Origin: a candidate division FCPU426 bacterium
GTDB taxonomy: Bacteria > Oederibacteriota > Muellerivitia > Muellerivitales > Muellerivitaceae
Assembly: GCA_027452205.1 (NCBI GenBank)
Contig: DAIDGV010000012.1
Coordinates: 1 to 64,000 of the forward strand
Direction: 5' to 3'
DNA: 64,000 nucleotides
Positions 32,734 through 41,930 of this stretch are shown one piece after another; within the stretch, counting starts at the first letter, position 1; each line of letters starts with the position of its first letter. Both the position numbers and the translations under genes were made by a program. The notes beneath the pieces are model-generated. The model saw nothing but the letters and a program-made list of their open reading frames with translations. It had not been told where the DNA came from and made no database searches.

Positions 32734-34245
32734 TCACAGTTTTCGGCGCTGGGAAGCGGAGGGAATCTTCAACTCTTCCCGGTACTTCGCGATCGTGCGC
32801 CGGGCGATGTTGAGGCCTTTGTCGGTCAGGGCCTGCATGATCTTTTGGTCCGAAAGGGGTTTTTGAGGGGGTTCCTGGTCGATCATTTCCTTGATGGTCT
32901 CCTTGACCGATGAGGAGGAAACATCCATGCCGTCTGAGGATTCCAACCCGCTGGTGAAGAAATACTTCAGTTCGAACAGGCCCCGGGGGGTCTGAACATA
33001 CTTATGGGTCGTGACCCGGCTGATAGTGGACTCGTGCATGCCGATCATGTCCGCCACTTGCTTGAGTGTCAGGGGCTTCAAGGCACTCACGCCCTGTTCG
33101 AGGAACTCCTGCTGGATCCGGAAAATGGCTTCGGTCACCCGAAAGATGGTCTTGCGGCGCTGCTCGATGTTCTTGATGAGCCATAGGGCGGCTTGGATCT
33201 TGGCGTCGAGGAATTTCTTAGTCTCTTTGGCGTCGACGGCCTTTTTGTCCTTCAGCATCCGCCGGTAGTAAGGCGATATCCTCAACCGGGGCACGGGCTC
33301 GTCGTTGAGCACCACCACATACTCCCCCTCGATCTTCCGCACGCTCACGTCGGGCACCACATACTTGGTATCCACCGTCTCGAAAGAGCGGCCCGGCTTG
33401 GGTTCCAGGTTGGCGATAAAAGCCAGCACCTCCCGCAATTGATCCTCGTCGCAACCGAGGCCTTTGAGGATGACCGGATAGCGGCGCTTTTCCATGTCCT
33501 CGAAATGGTGATAGACCACCTGATAGGCCCGCTGAGCCACCGGGCCATTGCAATGTTCCAACTGAAGCAAGAGGCATTCCCGAAGGTCCCGCGCCCCCAC
33601 CCCGATCGGGTCCAACCCTTGGATGAGCCCCAGGACCCTTTCGGCCTCGGCCAAGGTCACCCCCTGCAATTTGGCGATGTCTTCCAGTTTTCCGCTCAGA
33701 TAGCCGTTGTCATCCAGGTTACCGATGATCTCCCGGCCTAGGGCGACCTCTTGCTCGTTCTTGGCCACCATGTGGAATTGCCATTCCAAATGTTCCGCTA
33801 GGCTGGGCGCCCGGGTGATGGAAGCCTCGACGAAATCGCGCTTTTCTTGCTCGTCGTTGGAACTTTGGCTGCCGCCCCATTCACCGCCGCCCTCCCCGTA
33901 CTCTTCCGCCTCTTGGTAATGGTCCCAGGTCTCTTCTTTGAACTTGTCCCCGTCCTGGATGCGTTCGACTAGGTCAGTGTCATGGCGCTCGCGGGCTTTT
34001 TCAAAGGCGGGATCCGGCGCGGCCTCTTCGGTCTCAGCGTCGGTATTGTTCGCTTCGGGGGAATTTTTATCGGCGGCGGTGGTCTCCTCATCCTCTTCCA
34101 GGACGGGATTCTCGACCATTTCCTTTTCCACCCAATCCTTCAGTTCCATCGTAGACATTTGAAGGATCTTCATGGCCTGCTGCAGCATGGGCGTCATGAT
34201 CATGCGCTGCTGCATCTTTTGGTTCATGCCGAATTGCTGACGCAT
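32734..34245 (-). CDS. rpoN: RNA polymerase sigma-54 factor
   Basis: 503 residues. The Gln/Met-rich region I (QQRMIMTPMLQQAMKILQMS) contacts activators; an acidic region II (about 55-130) follows; region III has HESTISRVTTHKYVQTPRG for core and -12 DNA contacts, and ARRTIAKYREEL near the C-terminus is the RpoN box for the -24 element. Sigma-54 promoters need an AAA+ activator; none is encoded in this window. The ATG at 34245 has GAAGGG upstream; a GTG 24 bases earlier is less likely. The gene heads the rpoN-hpf-ptsN-hprK set. Confidence 0.95.
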   Translation of the reverse strand: MRQQFGMNQKMQQRMIMTPMLQQAMKILQMSTMELKDWVEKEMVENPVLEEDEETTAADKNSPEANNTDAETEEAAPDPAFEKARERHDTDLVERIQDGDKFKEETWDHYQEAEEYGEGGGEWGGSQSSNDEQEKRDFVEASITRAPSLAEHLEWQFHMVAKNEQEVALGREIIGNLDDNGYLSGKLEDIAKLQGVTLAEAERVLGLIQGLDPIGVGARDLRECLLLQLEHCNGPVAQRAYQVVYHHFEDMEKRRYPVILKGLGCDEDQLREVLAFIANLEPKPGRSFETVDTKYVVPDVSVRKIEGEYVVVLNDEPVPRLRISPYYRRMLKDKKAVDAKETKKFLDAKIQAALWLIKNIEQRRKTIFRVTEAIFRIQQEFLEQGVSALKPLTLKQVADMIGMHESTISRVTTHKYVQTPRGLFELKYFFTSGLESSDGMDVSSSSVKETIKEMIDQEPPQKPLSDQKIMQALTDKGLNIARRTIAKYREELKIPSASQRRKL

Positions 34246-34546
34246 AGTACCCTTCAGGGTGGGATCCACGAACTAGGCCTATTATAACCCTTTCAGCAAG
34301 ATTCAAGCCAAAGCACTGTCATTTCTAAGGAACAATAGTTTCCCAAAATGATCGGGCCACAGATGCAGGGGATTCAGGGGATAAGGACAAGACTTCAAAG
34401 CGACCGCCGATCAAACCGGATAATCGCCGATACATCTGAATTACTTTATTTCCCATCGGCGTTCATCTGCGGCTAAATAGGTTTTTTTATTTTTTATCCC
34501 CTGCATCTGTGGCAAATCGCCGTTCGATTTGCTTTGGCCTAGCGGT
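34246..34546. other. Intergenic region upstream of rpoN
   Basis: About 300 bases between the divergent-looking ends of rpoN (start) and the amidohydrolase gene (stop). It contains the composite palindrome at 34360-34514 and, next to rpoN, the probable rpoN promoter region at 34250-34355. Confidence 0.5.
34360..34514. repeat. Palindromic element, type A, with a type C element inside
   Basis: The outer arms are CCACAGATGCAGGGGATTC-AGGGGATAA at the left and TTATCCCCTGCATCTGTGG at the right. The interior, 34404-34472, is a separate CCGCCGAT...ATCGGCG palindrome of the type C family. Type A copies occur at 39915-40074 and 42674-42774. Confidence 0.75.
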
Positions 34547-35776
34547 TCAGCTCTCGTGCCAACCCTTCTTGAACTCGGTCCTCTCCCATTGGTCGATCCA
34601 ATATTCCAGGTCGAAGGGCATCGGGTATTCCATGGGTCCCGCGGGATAAGCCTTACCGTTCTTGAAGACCGTTTTGAGGGTCGAGAAGTTGTTCGTATCT
34701 TTCAAAGGGTCCTGCTCATAGATCGCCAGGTCCGCGAACTTGCCCTTTTCCAGGGTCCCCAATTGGTCCGCCATGCCCAGCACTTCCGCCGCGTCCCGGG
34801 TGGATAGCCGCAGGCATTGTTGGGGCGTCAACCCGGTCGATTGCATGTCTTCCCACTCTTTCATCGAGACGCCGAAGGGCATATTGGGGTTGCCGGCGTC
34901 GGTGCCGTAAACCACCTGACCGCCCAAACTGAGGAACCGCTCCAGGTTGTGGCGGCATTTCACGTGGCCTTCCTTGAACCCGTGATGGCAGAAATTGCCG
35001 AAGGGATGGTCGTCCTTGCGCTGCCATTCCTTGGCCCAACCCGCGTGGGCCTGGATGGTGGGGATGATCTTGATCTTTTTTTGGACCGCCTCTTTCCACA
35101 GGTCGTCGGGAACGTCCCGGGCGGGCATATGGGCCACCTCATCAATGCCAAACTTCACGCACATCTCGAAGTCGCGGGAATCGGTGATATGGGCGGTCAC
35201 TCTTTTGCCCAACTCATGGGCAGCGGTAATGATGCCCTCAACCTCCGCTTCGGAAAGGCAGGGCCCCAGTTCGTGTTCCAACCCCAGTTTGATCAGGTCC
35301 ACCCCCATGCCCGCCAGCTGGCGCACTTTTTCCTGGGCTTGATAGCGGCCTTGCACCCGCTCCGCGGCCTGGGGTCCCCAGACATTTTCCGGATAACCCT
35401 TGGCGCAGGTCAGGATGGGACCCGCCAGATAGATCCGAGGGGAGGCGATCAACCCGGACCTTTCCCGGTTTCGCCAGGCCAGGCCCTCGAACACATCCGA
35501 AGCCAGGTCCCGGATACTGGTCACGCCATTTTGGAGGAAACTGTAAAGACAGGCCTCGTTGACCAGGCCATGCACATGCAGGTCGATGAACCCCGGCACA
35601 ACGAATAGCCCCTCGCCTTCGATGACTTCCATAGCCTTATATTCGGGAACGGAACTGGAGGGCCCGATATAGGCGATCTTGCCGTTATCCAGAAGCAGGG
35701 TATGGTCCACCAAGGGGCCGTTGGACACAGCGTCGTAAACGATGGCCTTTTCGATGGCCGTTTGGACTTTCAACAT
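34547..35776 (-). CDS. Metal-dependent amidohydrolase
   Basis: 409 residues of the imidazolonepropionase/prolidase-like amidohydrolase group. VPGFIDLHVHG gives the HxH metal ligands, LGLEHELGPCLSE and TAHITDSRDF supply further His/acid residues, and YGTDAGNP contains the Asp of strand 8. The N- and C-terminal strands form the small composite sandwich. No signal peptide is visible, so it is cytoplasmic. Substrate is unknown: these enzymes hydrolyse cyclic amides, dipeptides or related bonds. The ribosome-binding site is weak. Confidence 0.8.
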   Translation of the reverse strand: MLKVQTAIEKAIVYDAVSNGPLVDHTLLLDNGKIAYIGPSSSVPEYKAMEVIEGEGLFVVPGFIDLHVHGLVNEACLYSFLQNGVTSIRDLASDVFEGLAWRNRERSGLIASPRIYLAGPILTCAKGYPENVWGPQAAERVQGRYQAQEKVRQLAGMGVDLIKLGLEHELGPCLSEAEVEGIITAAHELGKRVTAHITDSRDFEMCVKFGIDEVAHMPARDVPDDLWKEAVQKKIKIIPTIQAHAGWAKEWQRKDDHPFGNFCHHGFKEGHVKCRHNLERFLSLGGQVVYGTDAGNPNMPFGVSMKEWEDMQSTGLTPQQCLRLSTRDAAEVLGMADQLGTLEKGKFADLAIYEQDPLKDTNNFSTLKTVFKNGKAYPAGPMEYPMPFDLEYWIDQWERTEFKKGWHES

Positions 35777-35813
35777 GGAACACCCATTTTAAAAAAATTG
35801 AACCCCTTAAGGT

Positions 35814-35885
35814 AACCACAGATACACACAGATAAACACAGATTTTTTCTTTTCTATCTATGTTCATCCGTGTTCATCTGTGGTT
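35814..35885. repeat. Palindromic element, type B
   Basis: AACCACAGATACACACAGAT at the left pairs imperfectly with ATCCGTGTTCATCTGTGGTT at the right over a T/C-rich loop. It is built from near-repeats of ACACAGATAA. Type B copies also occur at 36872, 44298, 55263, 55402 and inside 39915-40074. Confidence 0.75.
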
Positions 35886-35898
35886 TCAGGGTCTGTGG

Positions 35899-36744
35899 TC
35901 ATTGAAAAATTTGGTTCAACACCCAAGCCAGCCGCACCCCCGCCGCTTCCAACCGGCGGTCCACCACTTGGCGCAGGGTATCGTTGTAATAAGCCTCGGG
36001 CAGGTCTTGTCCCCAACGGCGGCTTTTGGGGATGGTCCCTTCGTGCAGGTCGGCGTAGATGGCGTCCCGGGCGATCCCGTAACTTTCAAAGGCCCAATCC
36101 TTGGGGCCGCCCTTTTGCCAATCGGCGGCTTGTTGCTCCGTAAAACTATTTTCCAACCGCGCGGCCAACGCCCGAGGTTTTTCTTTGGTACGGATCTCCA
36201 GCAGATTGTCCCAAAAGCTATGCAGGTTCACCCAGGTATAGCGACCCACGCCATTGTCCATCGGATAATAACGGAACCATTTATCGTTACCGCCCCGGTC
36301 ATTATCCTCGGCACAATGCAGGGGCTGGTGGATATCGCCCACGAAATGGACCAGGAATTTGAGCGCTTCCCTTTTGTCGGCGCGGGAAGCGTTGGAGTCC
36401 CGCAAAACCGCCTCATCCTTTTCGATCTGGTCCACTACACATTGATGGCCCCGGCAGGCGTCCTGAAGGCTGTAACGGCTTTGGTCCTGTCGAACGTTCA
36501 CTTGGATGTAATGCCAAGGCGCGGTCTCTTTGCGGTCGGTGTGGGCCACCTGGTCCGCCCAGGTGCAGACCGAAACCAAATTCTGCCCGGGCCCCAGCAA
36601 TCGCCTGACGGCCATTCGGGCCGCCGGGGTCAATCGGTCCTGGGCGATATAAGCGATGGTCTTATGTCCCACACCTCCCCAGGCCCTCACCCAAGACGGA
36701 TACAGAAGCAGGACACAAAAAAATAAAAGGGTTCGATAACGCAC
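35899..36744 (-). CDS. Secreted S1/P1-type nuclease
   Basis: 281 residues. A signal peptide (LLFFCVLLLYPSWVRA) would be cut before Trp22, giving a mature N-terminus WGGVGHK; in S1/P1 nucleases this Trp and its His neighbours bind the trinuclear zinc site. Other ligands appear in CTWADQVAHT, HFVGDIHQPLHC and NLHSFWDN. These enzymes cut single-stranded DNA and RNA and remove 3'-phosphates, probably in the periplasm or outside the cell to scavenge nucleotides. GTG start at 36744 with GAGG upstream; the frame reaches 36897 but that part is repeat-derived. Confidence 0.88.
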   Translation of the reverse strand: MRYRTLLFFCVLLLYPSWVRAWGGVGHKTIAYIAQDRLTPAARMAVRRLLGPGQNLVSVCTWADQVAHTDRKETAPWHYIQVNVRQDQSRYSLQDACRGHQCVVDQIEKDEAVLRDSNASRADKREALKFLVHFVGDIHQPLHCAEDNDRGGNDKWFRYYPMDNGVGRYTWVNLHSFWDNLLEIRTKEKPRALAARLENSFTEQQAADWQKGGPKDWAFESYGIARDAIYADLHEGTIPKSRRWGQDLPEAYYNDTLRQVVDRRLEAAGVRLAWVLNQIFQ

Positions 36745-36802
36745 GAAAGCCTCAAGGGATGGATTTGGCCTGGATTCTACAACCCCGCCCGGAAGAGGAC
36801 AT

Positions 36803-36829
36803 AAAAAAAGGGCCCGGAATATCCGAGCC
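36803..36829 (-). terminator. Terminator after the alcohol dehydrogenase gene
   Basis: Minus-strand GGGCTCGGATATTCCGGGCCC, with a stem of about nine pairs, runs straight into seven T residues. It lies between the dehydrogenase stop (36966) and the nuclease start (36744). Confidence 0.75.
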
Positions 36830-36871
36830 CCTAACCGCCGAAACCAAGAATTTTCAACAAAGTCGGTTTGT

Positions 36872-36942
36872 AACCACAGATACACACAGATGAACACTGA
36901 TCCTTCTTTGTTCGAAAGTCTTATCCGTGTTGATCCGTGGTT
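36872..36942. repeat. Palindromic element, type B
   Basis: AACCACAGATACACACAGAT at the left and TTATCCGTGTTGATCCGTGG at the right pair imperfectly. It sits between the dehydrogenase gene and its terminator. Confidence 0.7.
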
Positions 36943-36965
36943 CCCTGAGCCGTTTTATTAAGGTT

Positions 36966-38015
36966 CTATTTCAACGAAGCCATGTCGATGACGAAACGGT
37001 ATTTCACGTCGCCCTTGATCATGCGCTCATAAGCCTCATTGATCTTTTGCATGGGGATCACTTCCACATCGGAGGTGATGTTGTGCTTCCCGCAGAAATC
37101 GAGCATCTCCTGGGTTTCCTTCACGCCGCCGATCAGCGACCCCGAATAGCTCTTGCGCCCGAAGATGAGGTTGAAAGTGGCCACCGGAAGGGGTTCCGAC
37201 GGAGCGCCTACCTGCACCAACGACCCATTGCGCTTCAGCAGCCCCAAATAGGAGTTCACGTCCAGGGGCGCCGAAACCGTATTGAGGATGAAATTGAACT
37301 TGCCCATGTTCTGTTGGAAAGTCTCAGGCTTCTTGGTGTTCAAGAAATGTTTCGCGCCCAACCGCAAGGCGTCATCCTTCTTGCTGTCCGAAGTACTCAA
37401 GACCGTCACTTCCGCGCCCATGGCCGCGGCCAATTTGACGCCCATATGGCCCAAGCCGCCCAAACCGACCACCGCGACCTGATCCCCCGCCTTCACCTTC
37501 CAATGGCGCAGCGGTGAATAGGTGGTGATACCGGCGCACAAAAGCGGCGCGGCCTTGTCCAGGGGCAGGTTGGCGGGCATCTTCAACACGAACTTCTCGT
37601 CCACCACGACCTTCGTCGAATAACCGCCATAGGTCTGGCTCTTTCCGTCCTGGTCCAGGCTGTTATAGGTAAAGCGGCAGCCCTTCATGCAGAACTGCTC
37701 TTCCCCGTCCTTGCAATTTTCGCATTCGCCGCAGGAATCGACCATACAGCCCACGCCCACCGGGTCGCCCACCTTGAACTTTTTCACCGAAGCGCCCACC
37801 GAGATCACCTTCCCGGCCAGTTCATGACCTGGGACCACCGGATAGGTCGTGCCATGCCATTCATTGCGGGCGGTGTGGATGTCCGAGTGGCAGACACCGC
37901 AGTAAAGGATGTCCATGACCACGTCATGGGGACCCGGGTCCCGGCGTTGGATGTCCATTGGGCCCAAAGGGCTGGTCGCGGCGGCAGCGGCGAAGGCTTT
38001 CACGGTGGTCGGCAT
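36966..38015 (-). CDS. Zinc-dependent NADP-alcohol dehydrogenase (cinnamyl/YahK type)
   Basis: 349 residues of the medium-chain dehydrogenase family. Catalytic zinc ligands are Cys39 (CGVCHSD) and His64 (PGHELAG); a structural zinc is held by the four Cys of CGECENCKDGEEQFC. GLGGLGHMGVK is the nucleotide-binding turn. Close relatives such as E. coli YahK reduce a broad range of aldehydes with NADPH. GGGGAGACCTT precedes the ATG. It stands alone between the inositol-phosphate synthase and nuclease genes and has its own terminator. Confidence 0.9.
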   Translation of the reverse strand: MPTTVKAFAAAAATSPLGPMDIQRRDPGPHDVVMDILYCGVCHSDIHTARNEWHGTTYPVVPGHELAGKVISVGASVKKFKVGDPVGVGCMVDSCGECENCKDGEEQFCMKGCRFTYNSLDQDGKSQTYGGYSTKVVVDEKFVLKMPANLPLDKAAPLLCAGITTYSPLRHWKVKAGDQVAVVGLGGLGHMGVKLAAAMGAEVTVLSTSDSKKDDALRLGAKHFLNTKKPETFQQNMGKFNFILNTVSAPLDVNSYLGLLKRNGSLVQVGAPSEPLPVATFNLIFGRKSYSGSLIGGVKETQEMLDFCGKHNITSDVEVIPMQKINEAYERMIKGDVKYRFVIDMASLK

Positions 38016-38134
38016 AAGGTCTCCCCCTCAAAAAAATGAATGCGGGAAAACCATAGGACCCAAAACCTGAAATAGCAATGTCGTTACAGAAAAGTAATCA
38101 AGGGAGGGAAAACAGTGAACCCAAGCAAAAGACG

Positions 38135-39235
38135 TCAGACCGCCTTAACGGGACTGCCAGCCTTTTGATATTTCTCGATGAACTGTTCGACCATCTCATG
38201 GGCCTCGGAGTCCGAATACTGCACCGCCGGGGTCTTCATGAAATAAGCCGAAGGACCTTCCAGTTGGCCGCCCACTTTGGAATCCAAGGCCAGCTTGCAG
38301 CAGCGGATGGCGTCGATACCCACCCCCGCGCTGTTGGGCGAATCCCACACTTCCAGTTTCAACTCGATGGTCACCGGAACATCGCCGAACTCGCGGCCTT
38401 CCAGACGGATATGGGCCCACTTGCGGTCATTGAGCCAAGGCACATAGTCCGAGGGACCGATATAGATGTTCGCGGGTTCGATCGGATGGGACAACTGGCT
38501 GACCACCGCCCCGGTCTTGGAGATCTTCTTGGATTCCAGTCGCTCGCGTTCGAGCATGTTCTTGAAATCCATATTGCCGCCGAAGTTCAGCTGGGACGTG
38601 CGGTCCAAGGTGACCCCGCGGTCGGAAAAGAGCTTCGCGAGCACCCGGTGGGTGATGGTCGCGCCCACTTGGGCCTTGATGTCGTCGCCCACGATGGGCA
38701 AGCCCGCTTGTTCGAACTTTTTCGCCCAGGCCGGGTTGGAGGCGATGAAGACCGGCATGCAATTGACCACGCCGACCCCCGCCTTGATGGCCTCGTTCAT
38801 GTAGAACTTGGTGGCTTCCTCGCTGCCCACGGGCAGATAGTTGATGAGAACGTCGGTCTTGGTCTCTTTGAGGATCTTCGCCACATCCACCGGAGCCTCA
38901 GAGGACTCGGTGATGGTCTCGCGGTAATACTTGCCCAAGCCGTCGTAGGTGTGCCCCCGATAAACCTTCACGCCCAGGGCCGGCACATCGCAGAACTTGA
39001 TGGTGTTGTTGATGGGGACGAAGATGGCCTCGCCCAGGTCCTTGCCCACCTTATTGCTGTCCACGTCGAAAGCGCAGGAGAATTCGATATCGCCCACGTG
39101 GTATTGGCCCAAGCGCGCGTGCATCAGCCCGGGGACGAATTGGTCCTCCTTGGCGTTACGGTAATAGCGTACACCTTGTACAAGGGACGAGGCGCAGCAG
39201 CCCACCCCCACGACAGCCACACGGATCTTCGACAT
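38135..39235 (-). CDS. ino1: myo-Inositol-1-phosphate synthase
   Basis: 366 residues, the length of the short bacterial form. [16 protein letters not shown] binds [39 protein letters not shown] and [15 protein letters not shown] match MIPS motifs, the last with the catalytic Lys. The enzyme turns glucose 6-phosphate into L-myo-inositol 1-phosphate, the first step to phosphatidylinositol. A CDP-alcohol phosphatidyltransferase ends upstream 32 bases away, so both are probably one transcript. GGGAGG precedes the ATG. Confidence 0.92.
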   Translation of the reverse strand: MSKIRVAVVGVGCCASSLVQGVRYYRNAKEDQFVPGLMHARLGQYHVGDIEFSCAFDVDSNKVGKDLGEAIFVPINNTIKFCDVPALGVKVYRGHTYDGLGKYYRETITESSEAPVDVAKILKETKTDVLINYLPVGSEEATKFYMNEAIKAGVGVVNCMPVFIASNPAWAKKFEQAGLPIVGDDIKAQVGATITHRVLAKLFSDRGVTLDRTSQLNFGGNMDFKNMLERERLESKKISKTGAVVSQLSHPIEPANIYIGPSDYVPWLNDRKWAHIRLEGREFGDVPVTIELKLEVWDSPNSAGVGIDAIRCCKLALDSKVGGQLEGPSAYFMKTPAVQYSDSEAHEMVEQFIEKYQKAGSPVKAV

Positions 39236-39267
39236 TCAGGAACCTCCCGGCAAATTGAGCAGCTTGG

Positions 39268-39888
39268 TCACATTTTCTTTTTGGGGGCCTCGGACCATAC
39301 CCTGTGAATTCTTTGTAAAACGGTAATGAACGACAATAATCCCACAAGTCCCAAGAAAAAGGTCGGTTGGGCGGTGAAAAAACCAACCGCCAAAAGGATC
39401 ACCCGTCCCGGCCGGGGCAATATCCCGACCTCACAATCGATCCCCAAACCTTCCGCCCGGGCCCGCGTGTAAGACACCATGAAGGACAAGATACAGACGC
39501 TAAAGGCCAGTAAAAGGTTCCACGGTTCCTGGTGATTTTCATAATACAGCAGAAAACCGGCGAAAACGATGGCTTCGGATACCCGGTCTAAGCTCGAGTC
39601 AAAGAAGGCCCCAAAGCGCCCGCTCAAGGCCCCGTTGCGGGCCAGGGAACCATCCAGGATATCGAAGAATCCGGCGAAGAGTAGCCAGCAACCCGCCGCG
39701 AACCAACGTTCATAGAACATCGAGACCGGCACCATCACCGTGACCAGGGCTCCCGTCAGGGTCACCAAGTTGGGATGGATGTGGAGAAAAAGCAAAAGAC
39801 GGCAGAGGGGTTTGAGGCCGCTATCGATCCATTTTTTGAGACGGGCGAGAAATAAGACCGGGGATGGAATAGGACGACTCCTCGACAC
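39268..39888 (-). CDS. CDP-alcohol phosphatidyltransferase, probably phosphatidylinositol-phosphate synthase
   Basis: About 206 residues with five or six membrane helices. DGSLAR, then G and DSSLD complete the family signature DGx2ARx8Gx3Dx3D, which binds two metals and CDP-diacylglycerol. The acceptor could be glycerol phosphate, but linkage to inositol-1-phosphate synthase favours inositol phosphate, as in actinobacterial PgsA1 (inference). The start is unsure: GTG 39888 (SRSRPIPSP) and TTG 39906 are both without a clear ribosome-binding site, and the upstream type A repeat begins only 9 bases beyond. Confidence 0.8.
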   Translation of the reverse strand: MSRSRPIPSPVLFLARLKKWIDSGLKPLCRLLLFLHIHPNLVTLTGALVTVMVPVSMFYERWFAAGCWLLFAGFFDILDGSLARNGALSGRFGAFFDSSLDRVSEAIVFAGFLLYYENHQEPWNLLLAFSVCILSFMVSYTRARAEGLGIDCEVGILPRPGRVILLAVGFFTAQPTFFLGLVGLLSFITVLQRIHRVWSEAPKKKM

Positions 39889-39914
39889 AAAGATCAAAAC
39901 AAGCAAAACAATTT

Positions 39915-40074
39915 AGCCACAGATGCAGGGGATTCCGGGGATAAACATATATCGAGCGTAATCACAGATAGAGACAGACACATAAAGACTAACTCGATTT
40001 TTTAGTTACTTCTTCACACATCGGTGTTTATCTATGATTTTAATTCTTCGGGTTTTATCTCCTGCATCTGTGGC
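39915..40074. repeat. Palindromic element, type A, with a type B-like element inside
   Basis: Outer arms are GCCACAGATGCAGGGGATTC at the left and TCTCCTGCATCTGTGGC at the right. The interior at about 39960-40040 is an AATCACAGATAGAGACAGAC...GTGTTTATCTATGATT palindrome resembling type B. It fills nearly all the space between the phosphatidyltransferase and lptB genes. Confidence 0.72.
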
Positions 40075-40098
40075 GAAAACAGCCTTAAGCCGTTCTTA

Positions 40099-40836
40099 TT
40101 ATTTAAGAGAAAACCGCTCGCCCAAATAAATTTGACGGGCTTTTTTGTTGGACGCCAGCTTATGGGCCGTACCCGACAAAAGGATCTTTCCTTCGAACAT
40201 GATATAGGCCCGGTCCACGATGGACAGGGTCTCCCGCACGTTATGATCGGTGATGAGGATGCCGATCCCTTTTTTCTTGAGGTACTTGATGATGACCTGT
40301 ATATCCTGCACCGCGATCGGGTCGATCCCCACGAAGGGTTCGTCCAGCAGGATGAATTTAGGATCCACGACCAAAGCCCGGGCGATCTCCACCCGGCGCC
40401 GCTCCCCGCCGGAGAGCGTATAGGCTTTCTGTTTGGCCAAACGGGTCACCTTGAGCTCGTCCAACAGGAAATCCATTTTCTTTTTGCGATCCAGGGGTGA
40501 CAGGGGCATCAGTTCGAGGATGGCCATCAGGTTCTCTTCCACCGTCAGCTTACGGAAGATGGAAGCTTCTTGGGGCAGGTAAGCGATACCCAACCGGGCC
40601 CTTTTATACATGGGCATTTGGGTGATGTCGTGCTGGGTCGTGCCGTCTTGGTAGAAGACCTGGCCCTCGTTGGGGGCGATGAAGCCGGTGGTCATATAGA
40701 AGGTGGTCGTTTTGCCGGCGCCATTGGGGCCCAAAAGGCCGACCACTTCGCCTTGGCTCACCTCGATGGAAACATGGTCCACGACCTTTTTCTTGCCGTA
40801 GAGCTTCACCAGGTTGTCGGTCCGCAGCCATTTCAT
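40099..40836 (-). CDS. lptB: LPS export ABC transporter ATPase LptB
   Basis: 245 residues. LLGPNGAGKTT is the P-loop, LSGGERRRVEIARAL the signature, and FILLDEPFVGID the Walker B box; YLPQEASIFRKL is the Q-loop region typical of LptB. It powers extraction of LPS from the inner membrane through LptFG (not in this window) toward the LptC-LptA bridge. It lies 28 bases after lptA. Confidence 0.95.
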   Translation of the reverse strand: MKWLRTDNLVKLYGKKKVVDHVSIEVSQGEVVGLLGPNGAGKTTTFYMTTGFIAPNEGQVFYQDGTTQHDITQMPMYKRARLGIAYLPQEASIFRKLTVEENLMAILELMPLSPLDRKKKMDFLLDELKVTRLAKQKAYTLSGGERRRVEIARALVVDPKFILLDEPFVGIDPIAVQDIQVIIKYLKKKGIGILITDHNVRETLSIVDRAYIMFEGKILLSGTAHKLASNKKARQIYLGERFSLK

Positions 40837-40864
40837 AGGTTCTTAGCGTCCTTCGATCATGTTC

Positions 40865-41767
40865 TTACTTGCCCGGAGGCATATAGACCGGCAAAGGCCC
40901 ACTGGGTCCCGCTCCGGCTTTCGGGGCCGGCGCCGGAACGCTAGCCACCGTCGGGATCGCCGTCGGCGCCTCGGTCGGGGCCGATGGAACGGCCGTCGTT
41001 TTCGCTCCCGCCGTTTGGCTCGTCCCTGTCGCCACCGGGGTCTTGGTCCCAGTGATGCCCGATTTGCTCTTCACCGTCAAAGGCGCGCCGCTGGGATTGA
41101 ACAAAGCGTCCGCCATCCCCTCGGCGAAAAAGCTCTTTCCCTCGCCCAGGTTCGTCGTGATCCGGCGGGCTGAAATTTGCGCATTGGAAGTATAAACCTT
41201 GGGGTCATTCTCGAGGACTAATTTATTCTCGTTAGCCAAAAAGGTGGCCTTTTGCGCTTCGGCGTCGCTGCTGGCCTGGCTGATCTTGACGTTCTGGTTC
41301 ACCACCACCGTTTTCTTGATGGAATCCAGTTCCATCTGGCGGCCCAGGATGGTCACCGGCTTTCCCGCGCCGTCGACGCTGGTCAGGATGGGATGGTCAT
41401 GGGCGGTCATGGTCTCCATCAGGTCCTGGTATTCCAGGTTGCCGCAGGTCAGGGTCACCGCTTGGGACTTGTCGACCACCTTCACATGGCCCTTGGCGGT
41501 GGCGGCGTTGTTCTGGGAAAAAGCCCGGATCTCGTCGGCGGTCAGTACCACCGTGCCGTGCAGGGCCTTCACCTTGCCTTTGAAAAGGGTCAGGCCGTTC
41601 AGCTTATCGAAAATGAGTTGGGACGAGTTGATACTGACCGGTTTTTTGGGGCTCACCTGCGTCCGTGGATCGGGATTACTGGCCCGGGAAAGGAGATAGC
41701 CCGCGAAAAAGGCCGTCACAAAGCTGAAAAACAGAAAGAGATATCTGAACTTTTTGGCAAAAAACAT
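40865..41767 (-). CDS. lptA: LPS transport periplasmic protein LptA-like (OstA domain)
   Basis: 300 residues. An uncleaved-looking N-terminal helix (FLFFSFVTAFFAGYLLS) leads into a beta-jellyroll domain of the LptA/OstA type (FDKLNGLTLFKGKVKALHG, LTADEIRAF, AKGHVKVV). Two such repeats fill residues 45-220. The final 75 residues are rich in Pro, Ala, Thr and Gly (VASVPAPAPKAGAGP) and are absent from standard LptA. It should carry LPS across the periplasm between LptC and the outer membrane. The ATG 41767 follows GGAAAG; the frame reaches 41791 from TTG. Confidence 0.82.
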   Translation of the reverse strand: MFFAKKFRYLFLFFSFVTAFFAGYLLSRASNPDPRTQVSPKKPVSINSSQLIFDKLNGLTLFKGKVKALHGTVVLTADEIRAFSQNNAATAKGHVKVVDKSQAVTLTCGNLEYQDLMETMTAHDHPILTSVDGAGKPVTILGRQMELDSIKKTVVVNQNVKISQASSDAEAQKATFLANENKLVLENDPKVYTSNAQISARRITTNLGEGKSFFAEGMADALFNPSGAPLTVKSKSGITGTKTPVATGTSQTAGAKTTAVPSAPTEAPTAIPTVASVPAPAPKAGAGPSGPLPVYMPPGK

Positions 41768-41804
41768 AGATAAAACTTTCCTTAACAGCAATTATAAAAA
41801 TTTT

Positions 41805-41893
41805 ACCGCCGATCACATCGGATGAACGCCGGTAAAATCGATTCTGTCGTGATCCTTTGACACTATCGGCGTCCATCGGTCTTTATCGGCGGT
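41805..41893. repeat. Palindromic element, type C
   Basis: ACCGCCGATCACATCGGATG at the left and CATCGGTCTTTATCGGCGGT at the right form a long imperfect hairpin. It separates lptC from lptA. Confidence 0.72.
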
Positions 41894-41930
41894 TCCAATT
41901 CAATCCTTAGCGATGAATCCTTAAATCCAT

